Below are positions 19,975 through 32,692 of a DNA stretch of 64,000 nucleotides, in pieces; positions within the stretch are counted from its first letter, which is position 1, and each line of letters begins with the position of its first letter. The DNA is from Cryptomeria japonica (Eukaryota; Streptophyta; Pinopsida; Cupressales; Cupressaceae), in assembly GCF_030272615.1 (NCBI RefSeq), contig NC_081408.1, forward strand, positions 617,394,476 through 617,458,475, given 5' to 3'. A program made the translations under genes and the position numbers. The notes beneath the pieces were generated by a model, which saw only the letters and a list, made by a program, of their open reading frames with translations, was not told where the DNA came from and ran no database searches.

Positions 19975-20741
19975 GGATGAAGATAGAAGAAAGCAAATGG
20001 GAAGATATTATGAGAATAAATAATAAAGTCTCTAATTATCTTCTCATAAATACCAAATTAGCATGTTGAAAATATCAGGAAGATTTTAATAATTAAAAAT
20101 TATTAAATATCTTCATTTGAAAAGATAAATAGAAGGATTGAAAATAAATAAAATATCCTCTCACAAAAAAAGAAGATTTTTGAAGATACCTACCTCATTT
20201 TGAATTTAAAATAGAATTAATGAAATATTGCCAAAAAGATTGATTTTTGAAAACTAAGGAAAGATATTTGTTTCCAAATTTAAAAATTAGGAGGATTTTA
20301 TGAAAAGATTTAATAATTAAAAATTATTAAATATCTCCATATAAAAGGATAAAATAGAAGAATAAAAAATTAAGAAAAACAAGAAATATCTTCACATGAG
20401 AGAATAAATAGAGATAATTAATAAATAAGATTTATTAATTATCTCCTCACAAAAAGCAGATAAAGATGAATTAATAAATAAATTTATTAATTATCCTTAT
20501 TTTGGAGGAAGATAAATATGATAATTTTTTTTTATTAATTTATTGCTCATATTTATTAATTGGTTAATTGAATAAAATGAATTTATTTAATTAATGGGAA
20601 AAGGAGACAAATAAATAAATTATTTAATTTATTTATCTAGGACTTAGAAGAATTGTTAGTAAAAGGGGGTTTAATTAAAGACTATGCACATGATATGTTA
20701 AAAATTGGAGACATAGGTGCTGACCTTTTTTAGTGTCTACA
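19975..20741 (-). repeat. putative 3' LTR of element G with AT-rich hairpins
   Basis: Read on the minus strand, the segment starts TGTAGACACTA (plus 20731-20741), a typical gypsy LTR start. The left limit is uncertain because element F abuts it. The interior is very AT-rich. Two related stretches, at about 20077-20160 and 20292-20380, share ATTTAATAATTAAAAATTAT. A 16-bp stem with a 3-base loop lies at 20411-20445, and a second stem of 11 bp at about 20469-20492. No gene is seen. Confidence 0.5.
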
Positions 20742-21250
20742 TTTTGCCCCTCTTTGAGACAATGCAATTTTGAGCGTTGTTTCGAAGAATTTTTTTGAGA
20801 AATCATGCCCCAGTAGACAACAAGATGGAGGTAGGATGCCCCCTCGAGATATTGTTTATGTATGGAAGAAATGAATGATCTCTTGAAAGAAGAGAATAAA
20901 TGTTAGAAAGAGAAAATGTGATGAAAGAGAAAAATGTTAATAAGAAGGAAATAATGTTAATGGATTGTAGAAAAAAAGGGGTGATTGATATCAAATGAAG
21001 AAATCCTCAATTGATGAGATAGATTAGATAGCATGATAATGATTGATATGATAAATAGATAGAACGCTTGATGGGATAGAAGAAATATTAGCCAAAATAA
21101 ATGCAAGTGAGAAGTGAAGAATGATTAGTGTGATGAAATCTTGCTTTCACAAATGCTAATAGTAGATGAGAACCTTTATTTGATATGGAAAAATGGATGC
21201 GACACACCATGGCAAAGAAGGTCAGGGCGATAATGCAATCCCTTTGCATA
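20742..21250 (-). other. purine tract and 3' untranslated DNA of element G
   Basis: On the minus strand AGAGGGGCAAAA (plus 20742-20753) directly precedes the TG of the LTR and is a good polypurine tract. The remaining 500 bases are AT-rich, with no gene, and end at the copia A target site. Confidence 0.5.
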
Positions 21251-21255
21251 AAACA

Positions 21256-22300
21256 TGTTGGCATTTTGGATATGTTGATATGGTTTTGTCATTGATGTCA
21301 ACACTAATTAGCACTTGGAGATCTTTGGTTATGTTCACCGGCAAGTCAGAGACTTATGCAAATTCCCTGGTATTTGGTTCATCGGTAGATTATATTGTTC
21401 ACCGGCACTTGGAATGATTTGGAGACTACTTGGTTATGTTGAAGACATTATTCAATCACTTGGTTTTGGCAATTTGGTTAACTGTTTATTCGGGTTTGCA
21501 TATTTGTTGTTACCAGCAAATAGGTCCAGGATAAGCACCGACAGTCATATCTATTCTAGATCAGCACGACATGTTATGGAGATGATTTATTATTATTGTA
21601 AATGCATTGAGCCGACATCATGTATCGGATATTGATTTACTTGTAATTGATTTTATTGTAATATCTTTTAGTGAGCTGACCTATTCAATTGGTCTTAGGT
21701 TATGGTATAAATGTAAGATCTCATTTGTAAGATTGTTGTAGAGAATGCAAAAAGGATTGCAATAAGGTATATGAGAAAATAAGTAGCGCTATACACACAG
21801 ACATCATTTGAAGGTTGAAGGAAGGATTTTGTGAAGGCAATCAGAACTAAACTGGTACTGAATCTAGCATATGAAGATGCTATTTTGTGCAATACATTAT
21901 CATTGGATTTAACCATCCAATTGTAGTTAGTGTGACTCTCATTTTGTGATTGAGCAGTGAGCTCTAGGCAACTGGCCTTTCTGCATGTGTAGAATCTATA
22001 TTGTACACACATACTATCTGCAATAGTATCATTTGATTGTGGGTAAGGCTTCCCACTGTGGTTTTTCCCCTTACAAGGTTTCCACATACAAACATTTGTG
22101 TTATGTGTTGTGGATGTTATTATCTTTCTGTTTCATGCATTAATCTTTATCGGTATTGCAATTAATTGTTAATACTGTCTACCGGCATAAAGTTTGGTTT
22201 ACCAGTATTATGCATTAAGTTTTGGTTAAGTTAATTTTGGTTGAATTTATTGGACAACTGATTCACCCCCCCCCCTCTTAGTTGTCCCTAGGACCTAACA
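21256..22300 (+). repeat. 5' LTR of copia A
   Basis: It starts TGTTGGCATTTTGG and ends GGACCTAACA. It has the U3 box TTGTCATTGATGTCAAC near the start and a run of 12 C's near 22266 before the end. It closely matches 43203-44247. Confidence 0.95.
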
Positions 22301-22302
22301 AT

Positions 22303-22314
22303 TGGTATCAGAGC
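22303..22314 (+). promoter_or_regulatory. primer-binding site of copia A
   Basis: TGGTATCAGAGC, matching the initiator-tRNA-Met primer site, two bases after the LTR end. Confidence 0.92.
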
Positions 22315-22357
22315 TTAGTCCTCTTTTTGTAGAAGTTTAACAACTTGAGGAGATCCA

Positions 22358-23440
22358 ATGTCTTCTAACTATTTTAGGAAGGATAGTCTAAAACTTGATG
22401 GAACTAACTATGGCATATGGAAGATCAGGATGGAGACACACTTGAATTGCATTGGAAAGGACATATGGGATGTTACAAAGAATGGCTATACTGATCCTAC
22501 TCAAGGTCAACCTAGTCCACCTAACTTGGCTAAAGATGAGGGAAATGATTGCAAAGAAAGAGAAGCACTTTTGAGCACATTGTCAGATCAGCAAGTCATG
22601 GGATTGTCAGATAGATCTATTTCTAAAGTTATTTGGGACAAATTGGAAACATTGAATGAAGGAGATTCCACAGTCAAAATTGCAAAACTTGAATGCTTCC
22701 GGGTCAGGTATGAAAATCTAAAAACGGAAGAAGAAGAAAGAGTTTCTTCTTTTATGGAAAGAGTAAATGAAATTGTTTTGGGTATACAATGTTGTGGAGG
22801 AACCTTAAGTGAAGATGAGATTGTTTCTAAAGTCTTAAGAGATTTGCCACCAGCATATAAAATGAAAGTTACTTCTATAAATGAATTAAGAACAATGCCT
22901 AATGCATCAGTATCTAGAGACACTTTGGTTGGAAAACTTTCATCTTTTGAGCTTGAGAAATTTGGTCCTGATACTACTATAAAGACAAATCTAGCTTTTA
23001 AGGCATCGTTATCAACTACAACATCATCATCATTACATGATAAATCTAATTGGAAAGCCTTCTATGCAAGAGAACTTGAAGAAAGCAGGAGAGAAAATGA
23101 AGAACTTGAAGCACTATTTTTAAGGAAAATGCCTAAAGGTCCAATTGGAAGTAAGTATGAAGGTAAAGCACCCTTTAAATGTTTTAAATGCAATAAGATT
23201 GGTCATATGGCTTCTAGATGTCATGATAGACATGAAAGATTAAGAGAAGAAGCTAATAGAACATATAAGCCTAACCTTGACTATCAAAAATACAAGTTTT
23301 GTTATTATGCTGATGATGGAGTTACTGATGATTCTGATGATGATCTGATAGACAATGGATGGGCTTTTATTGCTATAAAAGAAGATCAACTGACACCTAC
23401 TATTCAACCAATAGACCAGGCCCTAGCAACTAAAGTTGAA
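22358..23440 (+). pseudogene. gag: gag of copia A (UBN2-type, one CCHC knuckle)
   Basis: Open from ATG 22358. The N-terminus (KLDGTNYGIWKIRMETHL) and following helices match the UBN2/gag-polypeptide family of copia elements. An intact zinc knuckle, CFKCNKIGHMASRC, is encoded near 23179-23220, and a Lys/Glu-rich helix precedes it. Gag itself has no premature stop, but the frame runs on into the protease, which is broken at 23516. It would form the particle and bind RNA. Spacing from the primer site is about 45 bases, as usual in this group. Confidence 0.88.
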
Positions 23441-26400
23441 GATAAGGATGAATGGATTATTGATTCAAGATGTTCACATCATATGATTGGTGATAAGAGT
23501 AAATTCTTAACCTTTTAGGATTACAATGGAGGTCTAGTAGATTTGGAGATGACAAAGCTTGTTTGATCAAAGGAAAAGGCACCATATCTTTTGATGGTAA
23601 GAACAATATTGATAATGTTTACTATGTTGAAGGTTTGTGTAAAGCGGAAAATCGAACCCTAGGTGTTCCCCCACTCCATGGAGAGAGAAAGGAGGTCACT
23701 AGGATTGACGGTTTTCACTTAGGAGAGACTTTACATTCAAAGGAGGGGTTTGAAACCCACAAGATCCAATCCCACACAATGCAAGATAGGATTCTAAATG
23801 AGTTTCAAGGGTTGAGACATCAAGGATACCCTCTTTTGTAAAGAATGTAGATAGAAGGATTGAACTAGGAGTGCATGCAAAGTAAGAAAGATTAGCTTAT
23901 AAACAGAGATTGGGACATGGGATGAAGCTACGGATTTGAAATTAACAATAAAATGTCGAGACGATGCTGTCCTGCAAGTTTGAGTGAAAGTTGACGGGAT
24001 GATGGCACCCGGAGTGCACACGGTCCTCTGGAAAATCCGCGAAACGAAGGGGGATCTGTTCGTCTCTACACAAGGATTCCAGATCTTCAATTATAGCTGC
24101 GTACCTGCAATCTACACACAGAAAAGAGAGGATGATTGGGGGTTAGGGATTAGGGGTTTGCCTTTAGGTCAAACCCCGGTTTTGGAATTAACCAAGAAAT
24201 GAGAATGCTGTAAATGTAAATGTTTGTAATGTAATCAAGTACTGATACCTTGTTGTAAGAATGTTTGTATTCTCACATGCGAAGGTGTAATGATGTTGTA
24301 TGTTATATGTTGTAGGTGATCTCTTCTTCAATGGTTGAATCCTTGTCTTGAATGCAACACCTAGCCTTGAATGGAGACCTAGAATGCTCAATTGCTTGAA
24401 GGAATGCTTGAATGCTTGAATGTTTGAATGTTTGCCTATCACTTTCACCTCTTGCACACATATATCTTTTTCTCCTTTTTTTTGGAAGGGGAAATGTAGT
24501 TTATATACTTGTCAATTACGGTTAGGAGACTGATTTTTCTGACCTTAGGCTGACCTAGGAACATTATTTTCCAAATTGCAAATTTGAAGACCCGATGCCC
24601 AACAAGAGACCGGGCTCGAAATAGGGCCAGGGACTAGGGCGCTGGGCGCCATGGTCCTGAGGGACCAGGGCGCTAGGTGCCATGGTCCTGAAGGACCAGG
24701 GCACTGGGAGCCATGGTCCCACCTCCCGGGACAGCAGGGTGCAAGGAGGATCAGGCCAAGGTGCAAAAAGATGCAATTTTTGATGTCGCAAGCAGGTTTC
24801 GGGGTCTCCATTCAGGTTCAACGTTGCACCGCCATCGTGAAGACCCAAATGTAGTCAAAATTGCAAGTGTCGCAATTTTAGGATGCTACTGTTTGAAGCA
24901 TAATCTTTTGAGTGTTGGTCAATTAGTTGAGAAAGGATTTCAGTTACAATTCAATAATGGTAAATGCAAAATCTTAAACAGAACGGGTTTGGAAATTGCA
25001 TCCCGTAATCAGATTAGAGGTAATATCTTTCATTTGAACAATAATGAGAAATAATATTTAATTGCACATATTGATGAAAGTTGGTTATGGCATAAGAGAC
25101 TTTGTCACGTAAATTTTGATTGCATTGTGAAAATCAGTACTACTAAGGCAGTTAGAGATTTACCTAAGATTGTTAAACCTCACAATCCGGTATGTAAGGA
25201 ATGTCAATTTGGAAAGCAAGTTAGAGCATCTTTCAAGAGTATTCTAGAGAAGTCTAACAATGTTCTTGATTTAATTCATATTGATTTATGTGGTCCAACA
25301 AGAACTAGAATTATACAAGGAAATAGATAATTTATGCTAATCTTTGATGACTATTCTAGAATGTGTTGGGTTACTTTTCTCAGAGAAAAATCTGAAGCAT
25401 ATGGGAAATTCAAACTATTCAAGGTGATGGTAGAAAATAAAACCAATAAGAAAATCAAATGTTTGAGATCAGATCAAGGAGGTGAATTCACATCTAAAGA
25501 ATTTAATGCATTCTATGAAGTGAATGGGATCAGAAAATAGTTGTCAGCACCCCAGACACCCCAGCAGAATGGAGTTGTGGAAAGGAAAAACAAAACTATC
25601 TTGGATGCAGCCAGAAGTATGATATCTGAAGCAAATCTACCTCATATATACTTGAGAGAAGTGGTCAATACAACTGTTTATACATTCAATAGAGTTCACA
25701 TCAGAGGAGAAACCGGTAAGACCCCACATGAACTATGGTTTGGTAATACTCCTACTCTTAAATATTTCAGAATATTTGGAAGTAAATGCTATATCAAAAG
25801 AGATGAGTATATTGGAAAATTTGATCCTAGAAGTGATGAAGGAATATTTCTTGGTTATTCATCTAAGAGAAAGGCATATAGATGTTTTAACAAGAGATTG
25901 CAGAAAATTGTTTAGAGTGCAAATGTGAAAATTGATGAACAATATAGAGGAAATTCAAGGTACACAGACTCTGAACCAGCAATAGAGATAATCACAAATG
26001 AACCTACTATGAATACACTGGTACAGAGTGGTGATCCAGTTACACCAACATCATCTAGAGATTCAACAGTCACTGAAGAAAAATAGCAAGTAAAAACACC
26101 CCAATATGTAAGATTGAATCATTCTAAAGATCAGATAATTGGAAACAAATTTCAAGGAGTTATGACTAGAGGAAGATTGGCAAATGAGGAGGTATGTCTT
26201 ATTTCTCAAATTGAACCTACATCAATTAATGAGGCATATGAAGATAAATATTGGATTAAAGCTATGGAAGATGAATTGGAACAAATTGAAAGGAATTAGA
26301 CTAGTTCATTAGTTCCCCGGCCTAAAGACAAAAATGTAATTGGAACTAAATGGGTTTTCAGAAATATACTTAATGAAGATGGTATGGTAATCAGAAACAA

Positions 26401-27112
26401 AGCAAGATTGGTGTGTAAGGGATATTCTCAGAAAGAAGGAATTGATTGCAATGAAACCTTTGCACCGGTAGCTAGAATTGAGGCAGTTAGACTTTTATTG
26501 GCTTTTGTAGCACACAAGAACTATAAAGTATATCAAATGGATGTTAAATGTGCATTTCTGAATTGAGATCTTCAAGAAGAAGTTTACATTGAGCAACCTA
26601 ATGGATTTTCTTTGACAGATAACAAAGACATGGTTTTTAGGTTAAAGAAAGATTTATATGGATTGAAACAAGCTCCTAGAGCTTGGTATGCTAGATTGAG
26701 CAAATATCTTTTGAAGCTTGGTTACACCAAAGGTAATGCTAACAACAATCTATACTACAAAGTGACTAATGATGACATCTTGGTTATAGAAGTTTTTGTT
26801 GATGATATAATCTTTGGAGGAGAAGATGGTTTGTGTAAAGACTTTTCTAACAAATGCAGCAAGAATTTGAAATGTCTATGATTGGAGAGATCAAATTCTT
26901 CTTAGGATTGCAGATTTCATAGATTGATAAAGGTATATTCCTATGTCAATCTAAGTACTTATAGGAATTACTAAATAAATTTGGCATGGAAAACTGTAAA
27001 CCGGTAAGCACACCTATGACCACAACTGATAAATTATCTTTGAAAGATGAATCTACACCTATTAATCTGACTAGATAGAAATCTATGATAGGAGGTTTAC
27101 TGTACTTGACAT
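23441..27112 (+). pseudogene. pol: pol of copia A, 5' part: protease, integrase, RT
   Basis: Protease: EWIIDSRCSHHMIGD at about 23448-23492, with DSR instead of DSG; then a TAG at 23516 and a one-base deletion near 23540. The frame is interrupted by a solo LTR at 23638 and resumes at 24896 with KHNLLSVGQL. Integrase: HKRLCHVNF, a CX2C pair, HIDLCGP, RSDQGGEF and NGVVERKN, so the zinc and DDE residues are present. RT: about 26320-26830, with FVDD intact in EVFVDDIIFGG. From 24896 to about 26850 the frame is unbroken except for stops at 25052, 25328, 25538, 25913, about 26083, 26297 and 26564. A frameshift lies near 26850. Copia B splits it at 27113. Confidence 0.9.
23638..24890 (-). mobile_element. 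solo LTR of the TRG family inside copia A
   Basis: On the minus strand this is a third copy of the TRG1 LTR (GTAGCATCCTAAAATT... to ...CCGCTTTACA), with no interior. GTTTG occurs at both 23633-23637 and 24891-24895, a perfect target-site duplication. The outermost base is changed (plus CTACT instead of CTACA). It arose by LTR-LTR recombination after insertion. Short open frames in it are the same LTR shadows seen at 7293 and 13871. Confidence 0.95.
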
Positions 27113-27620
27113 TAATAAATAATGATGAACAGTTAGTACCAAACTGGTACTGAGGACGGGGGGTGAATTAGTATAGACAAAAAAAATTTCCCTGAATTGG
27201 TACTGCAAAGACTGCACTTAACTGGTAAACAGTAACACCAGTCTAAATCAGAGTACTACAGGTAAAACATAGTGAGAATATGAAAGACATAAACCGGTAA
27301 CACTTAGATCTCCACACAATCTAATATCTCATTTCCACTTCACCCATATGCATAAACAAGTAATATATCATCATAAATGTAATGACTGTTGGTACAACAT
27401 GCTTTACCACTTTGACATAAAATATTAAAGCATCACATGAAAAGCATCACACATGACACACTGATTTTTCACGTGGAAACCCAACTGGTAAAAACCACGA
27501 TGGGGATGAATACCCACAAGTTGTTCTTTGAACTCTTTTGAAGTCAGCTCTATTAGGAGCCTAGTTTGGTTAAAGAATTTTTACAATAGGTTCTGCTAGG
27601 AACCGATCTTGTTAGGGATC
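27113..27620 (-). repeat. 3' LTR of copia B, distal piece
   Basis: It matches the beginning (plus-strand order) of 40724-42194 up to CTTGCTAGGTATC / CTTGTTAGGGATC, where gypsy C interrupts. It contains AAACCGGTAACAC and the conserved C-run near the end. Confidence 0.93.
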
Positions 27621-29192
27621 TGATGCAGAGTGCACACAACAGGAAGTGTCAAATAGGCTCACAGTCTTTCAGACTCAAAAGGTGACTATTCCAACCTAGT
27701 CTACCTTACCCACACTTGGCAAGGAAGTGTAAGACCACCCTCACACAATCCTTAAGACCTATCCAAAGCCAAACCCAATCCCTTATGGGTTACTCAACTC
27801 AGACTCAAAAGTTGATTCAATGACTCAATCCCTTAATGAGGCTCAAACAAGGAAAATGCCTCAAATCCACTCTCTGATGATAAATAGTAGTAGGGACATC
27901 TTATATGACCCTAAACAACCAAAATCCAACAATTGGTTCGACTTCTCAAACCCTACAATGCCAACTTCACTTTTAGGCCTACTAGGCTACTAGGTCTCAC
28001 AACTGGAAATCGGGTAACAAAGGATTGATTTTCCAAACAACTTGCTACTGTTTTGACTGATTTGGGACCTCTTCAAGGTGACAATACAACTCCCAAAAGG
28101 GTTCACAGGCCTAATTAGCTAGACTAGGCATGTAACACAAGCATAAAGTTTAATGATGGGTACATAAGATTGGGGCAGTGATTTGGGAATGTGCATTCAC
28201 CTTTCTAAAACAAGATTCAATGGTTTTTATAACCTTTTGTGCTGTTGTCCCTAACTGTTACCTCCATATACCGATCTGCTAGTTGAATACATGAGGATAT
28301 TCAACCTACAATCTGATCATAGAACCTTGAAGATGACCTTTCCAGATCCTAAGAATTTGGAAATATAAAATGCATGTGGACACCTTACAAATCCTAAAGG
28401 GGTGTGAGTTAGTGCCTCTAGGAATGCAAGATAATGCCCATTTAGTGCCAAAACCCTTAAAACCCTAGGTTTCTACAACAGTTTTAGAAAAAACTCAATA
28501 ACTCTCTCAATTCAATTCCAAATTCACTTAGATTAGACTCATTTGAAAGGTATCTCATGTTTCTATGTAACCATGGACCTATTTTTTGATTTTATAGTCT
28601 GTACAAATCCGTACAGTCATGTTTTTGCTCAGAAAACTGGTTTTTATTCAGAATTTTCAAGTGTAATCTTCATACAAACTTCTCCAAACTCTTCCAACCC
28701 CTTGGGCATCAATGTGAGGGCCTAAATAGGCATCCTCCATCAGTTTAAACTAAATTGAGGGGGTTGGGATAGTTAGAACCAACATTTAACAACTTTTCAA
28801 AAAAATTGTCAAAGTTGCTAAATGTTGTCATAGCAACTTTTCCATTTTTTGCATTTTTTGCATTTTTTGCATTCTATGACTCCTAAATGATTTCAGACTT
28901 CTAAATGGTTCCAAAATGTCTAAAATGACTACTAAACATCAGAAATCTACCTCCTAATACCAAATCTCATTAATATGAGAAAATGCCCTATTGGACCTAG
29001 AAGGATCCTAGTGGACTAAGGTTGACTCAAGGTTTATATAATGACCTTAGAGTTCCTTGACCACACAAAAAGGATAAATTACCCCTATGGATGATTCAAG
29101 TTCATCCTTATTACATTTGATAAAACAAGAAAATCCTTACTACATTGTATAAAACAAGAAAATCAAAAATCAAGTCTAGGTGCCCTGCACCA
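27621..29192 (-). repeat. 3' LTR of gypsy C
   Basis: This is a 1572-bp copy of 33895-35489. It differs by a tandem TTTTTTGCA repeat (about three copies near 28850 against one in the other LTR) and lacks a roughly 41-bp segment present at about 34374-34415 in the other copy. Open frames shared by both LTRs (28543 and 34858) are not genes. Confidence 0.95.
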
Positions 29193-29249
29193 TACTCCAC
29201 AAGTTAAAAAAAAACTCAAGTCCCTTGAATGGGAATGGAATCAAACTGA

Positions 29250-32200
29250 AACCCTACCTTTTCAATGGCCTCCTTAGTCATCCATGTGGCTTCCTCCATG
29301 GGTTGGTGTTTCCATTTGATGAAGTACTCATAATACAGTTTCCTCCTTGTATGTTTGATCGCCCGCTTGTCAAGAATGCTCTCAATCTCTAACATGGATG
29401 GTTGGGATATCTTCTTGAATGACTCATCTTGCTAGAAATCTAATGCACCTACAAAAAAAACATCATCTACAGATCCTTTATAAGGATACAAGTCAGCAAC
29501 ATTAAAAATAGGTGACAAACCAATAGAAGAAGATAAGTCCACTTTGTAGGCATTGTTGCCGCACTTCTTGAGGATCTTGCAAGAACCAAGCTTCTTCATC
29601 AGAAACTTAGTATATTTCTCCTTAGGTAACCTCTCCTTTTTCAAATGTACCATCACTAGATCACCCACTTTGAATTGCAAATCTCTTCTCTTCTTATCTG
29701 CTACCTTATACTTTTCTGTGGTATGGTGCAGTCGGTTCCTTACTTGTTCATGCACATCCTTCATTACCTCTGCAAAATCTTCAACCAAAGCACTCTTCTT
29801 CTCCAAATGACTAACATCTTTGAGTTCCATTATCCCTCTAGGGTGTACACCATAAACAACTTGAAAAGGTGTCATACCTGTACTCCTATTAATGGAATCA
29901 TTGTAAGAAAATTCAGCTTGTGCCAAGATAGAATCCCAACTTGAATCATATTCTTGTGTTAGGCATCTCAAGAGGTTTCCAAGTGACCTATTAATAACCT
30001 CAGTCTGTCTATCTGATTGAGGGTGATATGCTGAAGATAAGACAACATTGGTGCCAAGCTTTTTCCATAAGGTCCTCCAAAAGTGACCTATAAACTTAGG
30101 ATCCCTATCTGATATGATTGACATAGGTAATCCATGAAGTCTAACTACCTCTTTAAAGAATAAACCTACAACATGTGAAGCATCATGAGTGGTTTTGCAA
30201 GGAATAAAGTGAGCCATCTTGGAAAATCTATCCACAACCACATACACACTGTCATAACCAGATTTGATTCTTGGAAGACCAAGCACAAAGTCCATACTTA
30301 CTAAATCCCATGGCTTTGAAGGGATAGGTAATGGTGTATACAATCTTGCATTAGATGTTTGGCCCTTGGCCCTCTGACAAATAAAACAAGTCTCAACAAA
30401 CTTTCTTACATCAGTCTGAAGTTTAGGCCAATAATAAAATCTTCTTAACAACTCCAATGTTTTATCTATCCCAAAGTGACCTGCTAGACTCCCACAATGA
30501 TTTTACTTGATTATATTCTCCCTTATTGATCCTTTAGGTATACAAAGCAAACTACCTTTGAACAAAAATCCATCTTGTATCAGAAACTCAGAAAAATCAG
30601 TATGATACCTTGCTATCCTATCCATGCATACCTTATAGATTTCCATGAAATCATCATCCGTAGCATACATGTCCTTTATTATGTGTATACCCACACTTTC
30701 CAATTGAACTTCTTGGATGGTTAAACTCCTCCTGCTTAAAGAATCAACAACTTTATTAGCAACACCTTTCTTATGTTTTATGGTAAAAGTATAAGATTAC
30801 AAGAATTCCATCCATTTAACATGTCTATGATGAAGTTTCTCCTACCTATTTAGAAAACTCAAAGCATGATTATCTGTGAACACAATAAATTCCTTAGGGA
30901 GTAGGTAGTGCCTCCATTTTCTCAAGGCTTGGACCATAGCATAGAGTTCAAGGTCATAGGTAGAGTACTTTTGTTTAGCCTCATTCAACTTTTCACTAAA
31001 GAAGGCTACTAGCCTCCCTTCTTGGCTTAGGACTCCTCCAATAGCTCTATTGCTAGCATCACATTCTACCATAAAGACTTTATGAAAATCTGGAAGTACA
31101 AGGGTGGGAAGTTCTGCAATCTTCCTCTTCAACATCTCAAATGACCTACTGGCTTCATTGGTCCATACAAACATGCATTTCCTTCCACCTTTTATGGTAT
31201 CTATGAGTGGAGCACAAATTCCACTAAAGTTTCTAATGAACTTTCTATAGAAACTACACAAGCCATGAAATTTTTTTACCTCAGTTGCATTGGTAGGTGC
31301 TGGCCAACTAAGGATGGCTTCAACTTTGGATGGATCCATTTTCAAATTTCCTTTTGAGATGACAAATTCTAGGAAAACCAACTCTTCTTGCCTGAATGAA
31401 CACTTCTCAAGGTTGATTTTCAGTTGCTCTTCATGGAGTTTCTTGAGGACCATGTCTAGGTGTTTGAGGTGCTCCTCCTTGCTGCTGCTAAACACCAAAA
31501 TATCATCCATATATACTACAAAAAACTTGTTAATGAAAGGTGCTAGGACTTCGTTCATCAAGCGCATAAAAGTGCTAGGAGCATTAGATAAACCAAAAGG
31601 CATTACAACCCACTCAAACAAACCTTCATTGGTCTTGAAAGCTATTTTCCATTCATCTCCTTATCTGATCCTTATCTGATGGTATCCGCTTTTGAGGTCA
31701 ATCTTTGAGTAGTACCTAGCTCCTCCCAAACAATCCATGAGATCTTGCAATCTAGGCATAGGAAAATGGTATCTGATGGTTATCTTGTTGATTGCTCTAG
31801 AGTCAACACATAATCTCCAAGTTCCTTCTTTCTTAGGTGCAAGGACTGCTGGTACAACACAGGGACTAACACTCTTCCTTATGAAACCCTTCTCTAATAA
31901 TTCTTGAATTTGCCTTGCTATTTCTGCATTTTGTTCAGGGGTGAGTTTGTAAGCAGCCTTATTAGGCAAAGTGGCTCCTGGGATCAGATCTATACAATGA
32001 CTGATCATCCTTTTAGGGGGTAAGACATCATTAATACCATCTGCAACAATTCCTTTATACTGATCCAACAAATCAACAAGCTCCTTGGGGTCTACATTCT
32101 TCAACAAGTTCTGATTTTTCTCTTGCTTGGGTATGTTGTCCTTAGGCTTCACCACAATAGCAAAACACATGGTCTAGTCCTCCTTTAGGCCTTTCATGAA

Positions 32201-32692
32201 CTCCTTCTGTCCAACCAGCATCACATTGCCAGTCAAGTTCTTTTCCTATTCATCAGCCGGTAAGGAAGTCATTATGAAATTTTCACCGTTCTTCTTAATG
32301 TGATACACATTCCTCTTGCCATCATGTTGAGCACTCGTGTCATACTACCAAGGTCTCCCTAGAAGAATATGGCAGGCATCCATAGTCACTACTTCACACA
32401 AAACTTTGTCTTCATAACCACCGATTGAAAAACTAACCCAACATTGCTCATCAACTAATGTTTGCTGCTCCTTATTCAACCATGATACTTTATAAGGGTT
32501 AGGATGAGGTATTTTCTTCAATCCTAACTTCTCAATCATCTCAGTAGAAGCCAAGTTCTCAGTAGAACTAGAATCAACTATTACTCTACATACTTTACCA
32601 TTCACCAAACATTTGGTTCGGAACAAGGACTTTCTCTGTGGTGGCTCCTTGTTGATTGCTATAAAAAGTGTTCTATTGAACATAATACATTC
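29250..32692 (-). pseudogene. pol: pol of gypsy C: protease, RT, RNase H, integrase, chromodomain
   Basis: One minus-strand frame, continuous with the 3' half of gag. Protease: VNGKVCRVIVDSSST (DSS for DSG). RT: WRLCVDSRAINKIT to the YMDD motif (VVYMDDILVFSS), intact. RNase H: VECDASNRAIGGVLS through VFTDNHALSF. Integrase: zinc finger and CQRAKG, SMDFVLG, IISDRDPKF and the E in RQTEVINR. Chromodomain: about 29250-29390, EYFIKWKHQPMEEATW, with the aromatic positions present. Premature stops: TAG near 32342, about 32250, 32171, 31658, 30839 and 29429; TAA near 30797 and 30500. I see no frameshift inside pol. The chromodomain would steer integration to marked chromatin. Confidence 0.92.

Noticed and set aside
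28543-28725. Small frame in the gypsy C LTR, nearly the same at 34858
   Set aside because: It is conserved only because both lie in LTR copies of the same element.
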